DNA of 64,000 nt from Gonapodya prolifera JEL478 (Eukaryota; Monoblepharomycota; Monoblepharidomycetes; Monoblepharidales; Gonapodyaceae): NCBI GenBank assembly GCA_001574975.1, contig KQ965771.1:240181-304180 (forward strand), given 5' to 3'. Below are positions 55,237 to 64,000 of the stretch, in pieces. The translations under genes and the position numbers were made by a program. The notes under the pieces were generated by a model. It saw only the letters and a program-made list of their open reading frames with translations. It was not told where the DNA came from and searched no databases. The stretch's first letter is position 1. Each line of letters starts with the position of its first letter.

Positions 55237-58200
55237 TCATGAGTACGTAGAGGTTTCGAGAGGTTCCTTGTCGCCACCAAACACCTCATCCCCAACTCGA
55301 GGAAATGTTGTATGCATTTCTGCCAGACTCGCCGTGGTCTCCGCCATTCCCCATAATATGGTTGGGGGTATTTGGTCGCGCACAAGCTGTTCCCACAGAT
55401 GCAAAAGAGCTCCTGGAGCAGACGCAAGTGATGAAAGTGTTTTCAACGCTTCTCCGTGTACTTCGACTTGCCGAAGGGCGTCCCTTAAAATGGGTTGGCA
55501 CCGGTCAAAACCCGATCCTGCTTACACGACTTCCCAATACCCTACCTGCCGGTCTCCTGCAGTTGCTCGATTTCAGTCTCCGAAGTGGTATCTTGCAGTC
55601 TTCCAACAATATTCTTCAGATGAACGAGATGAACCATCCCAATCTGGAACACGTGGTACGATATCGCTCCTCCTGCGACGGGAGTGAGGCCCATGAAGCT
55701 CCGCATTATGCATTCCAAAACGCGAGTTCCCTGGCAAGCTTTCTCGATGCAGCGGGAGAAGTTCTCGGACTCGGACCACTCCACATCTGCGAGGTAGTTG
55801 TTCGGTGTTTTAGGGCCAAACTGGAACAGTTGATAATAGTTAGCGCAAAGTCACTAGCAGTGTTTAACTTGACACTCACCAAAGTCAGGAACAAAACGAC
55901 GGCCACTAGCATGAAGGAGAAACCGTACATTCTCAATACAAACGATCCATCACTCACACGGAAACGATACTAAACTCACTCATCAAAAGATGTCCTACTT
56001 GATGAGCAACCCCTGGCCGTCCATACTGGTCCCTTTCGTAACCAGTGCGGAAAAAGAATGAAGACGCGGTTATTCCTTCAGTCTCGACTTGGGTGGCCAC
56101 TGCTTTCAATCCCGGAGGTAATATCTGAAAACCAAATACTAAGCAGCTGTTGCAGTGGCACGGACGACAAGAGATCATACACACCTCGAACCATTTATTC
56201 AAGAGCGCCTCAATTCGAAACCGGAAGCCATCACCCTCTTGTCCCAAAGCGAGGTTCTCCATTCGACGTCGGTAGACAAAGGCGAGCGATACTTGCATCA
56301 GGTGGAAATCTAGTCAAGTACAGTCAAACGGGTCAGCGGTCGCGTCGGATATTTTTATAGAAATGTGCGCTCACCGTCGTCCCAAATGCATGATTCTTCC
56401 GGGAACTCCAAAAACTGCCGAGCAGGTAACAGCTCGGAATATCAAGAATCTGCCGAAGACAAAAGAACAGTTCCAACATACCTGTTTCTCTCGGAACACA
56501 CTCTGCGGCTCCCGGACTGGTTTGGTTGGACGACTCCACGACCAAAAATCAGACTCGCTGCACGGCACCCCCACGAGATACTCTGCGTCCTTTATAATCG
56601 GTTTCTGCTTGTACCCTCCGGCCAGAAGTCTGTGACGAAATTGCAGTGTTAGGTTGGGAAGTTTTCAATTATAAGAGAGACGTACGTGTCCACTTGGTAC
56701 AAGTACGCCCAAAGTCGACGACGCTCTTCTTGCTCTATCCAGTTCTCTGACGAGCACTCGATCTGCACCCGTCGTGAACAAAGGTGAGAGATCACTCATC
56801 AACACCCCTAAAAAGCTACTCACATTGACTCCCAAAGCCTTGGCAGCTTTGATAGTTCCCCTGTGCCACTTCAGCCCTATCGCAAGTCGTCCTGCTTCCG
56901 TCATCAAGAACGTCGAAAATAACGCAAGAGCTTGGACGAGCCCCAGTTCTAGCGTACCCATGCACGCCTTGATCGTTGCGTGAAGTTGCAGGGCAATTGC
57001 GTTGCGAATTTGAGATCGACGTGGGTGGTGAAGGCTTCCCATGGTCGCCACGGCGAGATATAAAGCTGGGTGCACACGATGTTGCGTTGTGGTGAGAAGG
57101 AAATTGGGGATGTGGAGGATCGGAAATGCTGTAAATTGGGGTAGAGGTTAATGAAATCTGCTCCTGGCATTGCGAATGGTCACCAATAACTCACTGTGTT
57201 GCAATACGTGGGTGTACAATTGCACACATTCGTTCATTGCACTTTGATCTGGTAGCGGAGACAAGCCTCCAAAGAGAGGGACTCGTCTGGGGGGAGCCTG
57301 AGATACTTGGGCTTCTGCGTTATAGGTCGTGGATAGGTTCGAGTACGTGAAAGGTACAGTTGTGCTTATAGAGGTTTGAGGCAGTATTGACACGAGCGCT
57401 GATGGGGGAATTCCAGTGCTGCCGGAGGAGATTGAAAGCGTGGGCTTGATATCAATTGTATCGCGGGGGATGAATGATCCTCCGGGCGACCACTGGTGCG
57501 CTCCGTTCATGTATAAACTGGAATGATCGATCTGTGGGAATATTGGCTTCCCGGGGATGGACGCAAGAGCCGATATGTTCGACGTATCGATTGACGACCA
57601 GTTCATATGGAGCGTACCAGATTGAATGTTGGCTTTGTGCAACTGGTCGAGATCGTGGGCGGAAGTGTCGGACGAGTTGTACCAGTCAGAACCGAACTCC
57701 GGCGAGGGAAATCCTTGGGCTCCGTTCCATAGGCTGAGATTGCCAGACTCGGACCGTTCGCCGTGGCGTCGTTTCGGGGGCGAGTCTCCCGAATCGGACC
57801 AGGTTGCTCCAGCCCCGTTGTATCCAAAGGCAAGAATAGCACTGTAAGGGTCGGTGACTGGTTCCCGAGCAACAGTGAGATTCGCAGCTTGGAAATGCGG
57901 CTCGGTGGATTGTTCGAGGTCGTCTGAGGAAGTTGGAGATGGAAGATGTCGTGTCCGTTGATTCGAGGAGTTGCTCGGGTGTAGGGGTAGCGGCGGAACG
58001 ATATCTTGAGAGTTCCAAGATGTTTGTGATTCCGCCACATCCCGGTTGGCGGGTGCTCCCTGTAGTGCGGCCCAGTACCTCTGTTTGTTAGTGATGTGTG
58101 AGGGGAAGTACGCAAGGCAACAATTTCCTCACATTTGCCTGTGTGGGATCCTTTGCTCGAGAGTCGGTCCTTCCCTTTTCAGGTTTCCAATCCCAGTCGC

Positions 58201-58587
58201 AAATTCTCTTCCGACGCCTGGAGGTGGATGGTCCCATCATTTACAGGTCGCAAAAGAAGCCACATCCCCACTCACGAACACGCTCCACAGCGAGGCTTGA
58301 CACCGTCACACTTAATCTTCATTCTGTGGCATGCGTCGCACTGAATCCGTGGATGTTCGACGTGGCGGATGCGGCAAGGACATTTCACTGAGGCCGCCTT
58401 CTACCTACAACATTTCCTGCAATTTGTCACTCACCGCCCGGGGGGTAATGGGACCTTTGAGAACTCTCTTCCTCCGCACTCTCGCCACTCCTCCGCCGTC
58501 AGTTGTCTCCAGTGCTTCCGCAGGTTCGGCCAGGGTAGTGGGGTGGGCATCCTCCAGCTTCACTTTGTTGTCCAGGCGATCCGACAT
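55237..58587 (-). CDS. Zn2Cys6 fungal transcription factor
   Basis: Start ATG 58585-58587 (MSDRLDNKVKLEDAHPTTLA), stop TGA 55237-55239. Exon 2 carries the zinc cluster: CDACHRMKIKCDGVKPRC, GACSRRKRIC, i.e. C-x2-C-x6-C-x6-C-x2-C-x6-C with the basic region, split by a GTGAGT intron after GACS. A disordered Ser/Pro-rich linker (SQTSWNSQDIVPPLPLHPSN onward) follows. The fungal-specific regulatory domain then spans several exons: ALYLAVATMGSLHHPRRSQI, KAAKALGVN, NWIEQEERRRLWAYLYQVDT, VGVPCSESDFWSWSRP, FHLMQVSLAFVYRRRMENL, YGFSFMLVAVVLFLTL, FSRCIEKACQGTRVLECIMR; the C-terminus is EALKTLSSLASAPGALLHLW. Most junctions are in phase; the small join before MYGFSF is not fully resolved. Target genes unknown. 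Divergent from UTP12. Confidence 0.88.
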
Positions 58588-58996
58588 GTCCCGGTCTGAG
58601 TTGCTCACTTGGATGCGCACACACCGCCCAGCATAAGCACTCGGCGGACCGGATGGGTTGTGTGTGCTTCCCCACCTCCACTTTCCGTAGGATAGAATTT
58701 GTTTAGCCGGGTCGAACCTGAGAAGTCCGCCATACGAGGATGAAAGTCAATTTCAAAACCGAGCGTGGAAAGAAGAAGTATATCTCATTGCGGCTTTCAT
58801 TTAGTCATAGCACCCACAGAAATATATTCGTTAACAGAACCGCCACACCGGTAATGGATTTCGTCAATTTCTATGTAGCGTAATGACTTAATTTGGGTAC
58901 CACAGTCAAATTTGAGTCAATAATTTCTCTTTCTGGGTCTGGGTGGTGGGTCCTGGTCCGTGCATTTTCCCCCTTGAGGCTCTTTTCCTCTCCCAA
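58588..58996. promoter_or_regulatory. Divergent promoter region (Zn2Cys6 factor / UTP12)
   Basis: 409 bp between the start codons of two divergently transcribed genes, so both promoters should lie here. No element is asserted at base resolution. Confidence 0.5.
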
Positions 58997-61900
58997 ATGG
59001 TGAAAACATATTTACGATACTCTGATGGCGGCTCATTTGGCGTGATTGCATCAACGGCTTCAAACGCCGTGTATGCAACTCTCTCCTCCACCGGGCTGAA
59101 TGGATCCGTTGCCGAAAACGGTCCTTCAGGCACAAACTCGTTGACCCACACCGCAATCGCACCGGCACTGGAAGATGTCGTCGGTTGGAACTTAAAGACG
59201 GGGACAAAGGTCAGTGGTATTTTCCCCATCGTCTCTGTCGGATATTGTTACGAGTTCGCTTTTCTCTTTCCAAGCTGTTCACATGGCACGACCCCGAAAA
59301 TCGAGCAGAAGTCACTTGCATCGCAGCCGCTACTTCTCTAAACTCTAGCGATCGCACGGAGTCCCCCTTTGCCGTCGGGTGAGTTGTACCCAACATATGG
59401 TGAGGAAGTCCAACTGAAGAATCTGTTTCCTCAGTTATTCCGACGGTGCCGTTCGCCTTTGGCTTCCTGGACACGTAGCGCCTTTGGTAACATTTAACGG
59501 GCACAGGGCAGCGATAACGGCGCTATCCTTCGACTCCAAGGCCACTCGTCTGGCTTCGGGTTCGGCGGACACGGACGTCATTGTATGGGATATTGTTAGC
59601 GAAACAGGGATATGTCGCTTCCGAGGTCACAAGAACGCCATCACGGCACTGCGCTTTGTCGATTTCTCGGAGATTTCTTCTGCACAAACCATCGAAGAAA
59701 GCTCGACCCCAAAAAGCTCTGGCGAATATCTCATCTCCACTGCAAAGGATTCGCTCATGAAGGTCTGGGACCTCTCCACTAAGCATTGTGCCGAGACGGT
59801 CATTGCGCACCGCAATGAGGTGTGGAGCATGGACGTTTTGCCCGGTGTGGGAGTGGAGAGTGGCCTGACTTCTTCGGATTCTTCCTCGCTTACGGTCACT
59901 ATCCTCACAGCATCGGTGGATGCAGAGGTGAAAGTGTGGACCTTCGATCCGACCCAACTTCCCGACATCGCTCCGAAGCCGCTTGAGGCCGACGAAGCGC
60001 AGGATGCCGCTGATGACGTTCCGACCACATTCCAATCGGTGAAACTATGGTCGTCGTTTTTGCGACAATCGAAGGACAGATGCATCTCGCTGCTTTCACA
60101 CCGTACCTTGCCTTACCTCGGGATTCAGTCGGCTGATAAATCCATCGAGCTGTATCGGATTCGGTCGCTGGACGAAGTCGAAAAGACGAGAGCGCGGAAG
60201 AAGCGAAGGGTTCGAGAAAAGGAGAAGAAGAAGGGCAAGAAATCGAGCGCTCCTGTAGATGGTGATGATGCCATGGACGTTGATGATGCTGGAGCGAATG
60301 CACCAATCAGAGCGGACGAGATGTTTACACTGGCGACAGTCGTGAGGGCAAATGCAAAAGTCCGGTCGTTTGACTTCGAGCCGAATCCTAGCGGTTCTAG
60401 CCCTGTCAAGGTCAGTCCCGTTTCTTAATGTATTCGTTGCCCAATTAGTCATCAGGTGCCTGAACCCAAAGATTCTCGTCCATCTTTCCAACAATGTTCT
60501 TGAGTGGTACAACGTGATTCCGTCAGCCAAGGAAGAACCATTCGAGCTCGTTTCTGCTATTGACCATTCAGGCCACCGGGCGGATGTCAGATCTCTTGCT
60601 CTCAGTTCCGATGATACCGTCGTCCTGTCCGGCTCAAACCGTGAGTCTTGTATCCACCGCACTGCCTTTTGATCGTATCTAATAAAAGTTTGACAGATGG
60701 AATCAAGCTTTGGAATGCCAAGACAAGGGAATGTATTCGGTCTATACCGAGTGGATATGCCCTCTGTAGCGCATTCGTGCCAGGGAATAAACATGTAAGT
60801 GAACCCCTCTGAACATTAACTGTGACCATATTAAACCAAATGTATTTGAAAGGCTCTCATCGGTACCAAAGGTGGCCATCTCGAGATCTTCGACCTCACT
60901 TCTTCCGAAATGATCGAGTCTATCGAGGCACACACCGGCGCTCTATGGTCTCTTCAAGTGCGACCTGACAAGAAGGGTATCGTTACAGGAGGTGCAGATA
61001 AGGACGTAAAGTTCTGGGACTTCCAATTGGTGGAAGAGGAAGTGGATGGCAAAGTGAGAACAATGTTTCTGCCTGTCTATCTCGCTTGTGGCCTGACTTT
61101 GTCTCCGTCAAGCCCACACGTCGTCTCACCTTGGTGCACATGCGAACTCTCAGAATGGCCGACGACGTCCTGTCTGTTCGATACAGCCCTGACCAACGTC
61201 TCATTGCAGTTGCGCTGCTGGACTCGACTGTGAAAATATTCTACCACGATACACTCAAGTTTTTCTTGTCGTTGTACGGCCACAAGCTTCCTGTGCTGTC
61301 CATGGACATCTCTTCTGATAACTCCATAATTGCAACCGCGTCAGCAGACAAGACCATCAAAGTCTGGGGCTTGGATTTCGGCGATTGCCATAAATCCTTT
61401 GTGGCGCATAGTGAGAGTGTCATGAACTGCCAATTTGTCTGGGGAACGCATTATCTCTGGTCGGCTTCGAAAGGTGTGTTGTCTTTTATGAGTTCCCGAG
61501 GCGGATAATCAACTAATTACCTTTCCTTCTATCAGATGGTACGGTTAAAGAGTGGGATTGCGATAAATATCAGCAAATACAGAAGCACGAAGGCCATCGT
61601 GGCGAAGTTTGGGCTCTGGCGGTCGGTCGTTATGGCAATCTCATATTTACAGGTTCGCACGACAGAAGCATCAGAGTTCTGGAGAAAACTGACGAGCAGG
61701 TTCGTAGGAACAATTCTGTTGTAAAGCCGCGCCATTTACTAATAGTAATCTCCACAGCTCTTTCTCGAAGAAGAACGTGAACGAGAACTCGAAGATCTTT
61801 ACGATACTGTCAACGACGACCAGCGATACAACCGAGCGATTGGAAGCTTAGTGCCGAACGAAGACGGCTCCCTTCCGGTGGAGGAAGACAATGTTGCAGC

Positions 61901-62789
61901 CCCAGGCAAGAAAACGAAGGAGACGCTCAAGGCTGGTGAACGGATGATCGAAGCCCTCGATGTGTATTCGGAAGAAAGGGAAAAGGAATTGCAACATCAG
62001 AAGGTGGGTTGCAATGTTTGGCAGTCGGCTTGCCCAGAGCTTATAATCAATTTCGTTCAGGCTGTCAAGGCAAATCCGACAAACCCGCCACCTCCACCTC
62101 CTCGAAGTCCTTACATCGTTGCTACAGGAGACCCTGATATGTCCGCCGATCGTTATGTTCTCAGAGTGTTCGAACGGATTCGTCAGGCGGACCTCGAAGA
62201 GGCACTCCTCGTACTACCCTTATCCAAGCTCCCAATTCTAATCGATGTTATCTCGAGATGGGTTACAAAGGTGAGCTTCCCTCTTCGAAAACTTCTGGGA
62301 TTTTCTTAATCCTGCAAGACGCACAATGTGTGTACAACGTGATCCAATTTCCGTGGATCCCGTTGAAGGAAAACATGTGCAAAAGTAACTCAGTGGACAA
62401 TTATCAGTGAAAGGGATATCTGAACTGGATCTGTTTGGCCATTGAACATTTGCCTGTTCTGAAAACTTTGTATTTTTCTTCCAGGGTTGGAATTCCGTCT
62501 TGTGCTCTCGCATTCTTACCTACTATTCGAATACCCACTTCAACCAAGTAACTGCAATGGGATCTCTTCGCATTCCGTTGGAGACTGTTCGAAGGAAGCT
62601 CAGGTCGAATCTTGAAGTCCACAAGGTGAGTTGCGTGACTTCATTGTGACAAATGCCCTCTTCTAACCGCCTTTGCAGACCATCGTGGGCTTTAATCTTG
62701 CAGCCATTCGATTTGCGCTTCGGGATTCGGACGACTTTACTGGCACGAAAAAGCAGGGCAAACCTCGCAAACGGTTAGTATTCATATGA
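58997..62789 (+). CDS. UTP12: UTP12/DIP2 (WDR3) U3 snoRNP WD40 protein
   Basis: ATG 58997 (MVKTYLRYSDGGSFGVIAST) to TGA 62787-62789. First exons: 58997-59209, 59275-59378, 59435-60410. It contains repeated WD40 units: LVTFNGHRAAITALSFDSKA, SADTDVIVWDIVSETGICRF, GHKNAITALRF, LISTAKDSLMKVWDLSTKHC, GGADKDVKFWDFQLVEEEVD, ATASADKTIKVWGLDFGDCH, SKDGTVKEWDCDKYQQIQKH, FTGSHDRSIRVLEKTDEQ. The C-terminal Utp12 domain shows DRYVLRVFERIRQADLEEAL, LPLSKLPILIDVISRW, GWNSVLCSRILTYYSNTHFN and TIVGFNLAAIRFALRD. UTP12 is part of the UTP-B complex of the SSU processome in the nucleolus (18S rRNA maturation). A Lys/Arg-rich insert (KKRRVREKEKKKGKKS) separates the propellers. The junction after VRSFDFEPNP (60390-60460) does not splice cleanly with the obvious GTCAGT donor; an alternative donor or a base error is needed there. 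Confidence 0.9.
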
Positions 62790-62923
62790 TGTTAAATTTG
62801 TACAGTTGCAATGTACCATAAACATTAGACCTCACGACGTACGCAAGATGTGTTGGGTGCCGCCGACTTCTTCGATTTTCGACCACACAATCCGAATCAC
62901 TCCCACCAGAACCCACGGCAAAA

Positions 62924-64000
62924 ATGTCTGCCGAAGTAGCTGCACTCCCACCACCTTCACCGCCTTGGCAGAGTGGAGAAGCAGCCATTTCCTCGAATGC
63001 CGTGGTTCCTCTGAAGGTTCACAATCGAATTCTTGCAGAAGGGCCTCTTCCTCCCATCAGCAGAGTCCGTTACGTTCCCGTGGGACAGAATGACGTCGGA
63101 ATCTCGGGAATCAAGGGGAGCTCGGTCCTTGAGCGGATGGGAAGTGATGTTCAGGTCAAAGGACGCTCCCCCAATGCTGCGAATGGCACAACCACACGGG
63201 ATGGACAGGAAGACGTCCGAAAATCGGTAAATGAATCACGAAACAGCGCATCTGGAAAGGCGAATGAGCGGAAAGCTGGTGCGGGCGAGGACAAATCAGA
63301 GAAGAGTAAGAAGTCAACCCAGGATTCCAAGTCACGATACCGTGGAGCGAACGGCGTAGCGCCGAAGGATATCAAACGGGAGAAGAACTCGACGAAAGAC
63401 AGCATCTCGACCCATACACCCGTCGCCTCCAGTGCTTCTAAGAAGTCAAAGACTTCTGCTGGTGGGGATTCTCGAAAGGCGGACACTAACGGACGAAAGC
63501 GCCCTGCGCCTTCGGACTCAGAGTCTTCGGGCTCATTTTCTTCGGGTGATGAATCGTCATCCTTGAAACCCTCCAAATCGTCAGTGAAGACCACGGGCGG
63601 AGACAGCAACACTTCGGGCAAGCCACTGAACGGCACCGAGAAGCACAAATCCCCGAAAGTGGACGCCTCTCGACACTCTTCTGACGCTCCGACATCGTTG
63701 AAACGAGCGAAACTGGATGGCCCCCCGGAAAGCTCGAAACTGCGAAGGGTTGAATCTCACTCCTCTCTGAAATCACTACGTGACCACGTAACGTCCCCTC
63801 CTCCTTACCTCGGCTCTACTTCAAATGGTGTGAAGTCAAAGAGGTCCTCCGAAGAACAGTTGTCCACCGGCACTGCTCAGTTGCGAGACTTTGACACCGT
63901 GTCCTTGGATTCCGCCCAATCTGCCCCTTTCCGCAACAAAGACCACGACTCTGGGAAGAAGCGGGATGTTACCGGCGCCCCTCTGAAAGGCAAGAAGGAC
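62924..64000 (+). CDS. Unknown Ser/Lys-rich protein, 5' part
   Basis: ATG 62924 opens MSAEVAALPPPSPPWQSGEA and stays open for 359 codons to the window edge. After a short ordered-looking segment (VVPLKVHNRILAEGPLPPIS, RVRYVPVGQNDVGIS) the sequence is low-complexity, rich in Ser, Lys, Asp and Gly, with likely bipartite nuclear signals (KREKNSTKDS, GRKRPAPSDSESSGSFSSGD, LKRAKLDGPPESSKLRRVES). This composition is typical of chromatin or RNA-processing regulators, but no domain is visible yet. The start is 134 bp downstream of the UTP12 stop on the same strand. The 3' part lies outside the window. Confidence 0.65.
   Translation, partial: MSAEVAALPPPSPPWQSGEAAISSNAVVPLKVHNRILAEGPLPPISRVRYVPVGQNDVGISGIKGSSVLERMGSDVQVKGRSPNAANGTTTRDGQEDVRKSVNESRNSASGKANERKAGAGEDKSEKSKKSTQDSKSRYRGANGVAPKDIKREKNSTKDSISTHTPVASSASKKSKTSAGGDSRKADTNGRKRPAPSDSESSGSFSSGDESSSLKPSKSSVKTTGGDSNTSGKPLNGTEKHKSPKVDASRHSSDAPTSLKRAKLDGPPESSKLRRVESHSSLKSLRDHVTSPPPYLGSTSNGVKSKRSSEEQLSTGTAQLRDFDTVSLDSAQSAPFRNKDHDSGKKRDVTGAPLKGKKD

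Noticed and set aside
1-64000. CRISPR array or prokaryotic operon features
   Set aside because: No regularly spaced repeats were seen, and spliced introns throughout show a eukaryotic genome.

Overview
This window is fungal nuclear DNA with many short spliced introns, mostly 45-100 nt with GTGAGT/GTAAGT/GTACGT donors and CAG/TAG acceptors. A canonical Zn2Cys6 transcription factor with a fungal-specific regulatory domain makes it a fungus. Spliced complex I NDUFS5, expanded ankyrin proteins and a plant-like LRR receptor-type gene suggest an early-diverging zoosporic lineage (Chytridiomycota-like). That placement is an inference from gene content, not a proof.

Layout: 1-7.8 kb holds the 3' end of an ABM-type monooxygenase (+), an FHA-domain SNIP1/Pml1-like splicing factor (-), a MYND-finger pseudogene (+), a bestrophin-family anion channel with two micro-exons (-) and a class-B-like DnaJ (-). 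7.9-11.8 kb holds a tandem pair of ankyrin genes; the downstream copy is dead and split by a 721-bp solo LTR with a target-site duplication. 12-17.1 kb is a decayed fusion of a Cas4/Dna2-like Fe-S RecB-family nuclease and an SF1B (Upf1/Dna2-like) helicase. 17.2-21.5 kb is a complete eight-exon Myb/SANT gene. 22-24.5 kb has a small orphan gene and a 2-oxoglutarate dioxygenase relic.

24.5-42.6 kb alternates six degenerate copies of one F-box/repeat protein family, in three clusters, with conserved genes: FAR-17a/AIG1 membrane hydrolase, SERF and a Vac1/rabenosyn-type FYVE protein. The same stretch also holds a second type of F-box gene and a broken PPR gene. 42.9-48.5 kb has NDUFS5, a broken LRR receptor-like gene and Yop1/REEP5. 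48.8-64 kb has fimbrin (intact), a weakly recognised PH/DH-like gene, the Zn2Cys6 factor and, divergent from it, the ribosome-biogenesis factor UTP12 (DIP2/WDR3), then the 5' end of an unknown Ser/Lys-rich protein.

Main pattern: almost all conserved single-copy genes can be spliced without a frame error, while almost every accessory gene (ankyrin, F-box, MYND, PPR, LRR, nuclease-helicase, dioxygenase) carries stops, frameshifts, truncations or an LTR. This argues for real pseudogene decay rather than general sequencing error. UTP12 is the one conserved gene with an unresolved junction. No tRNA, rRNA or CRISPR array was recognised.
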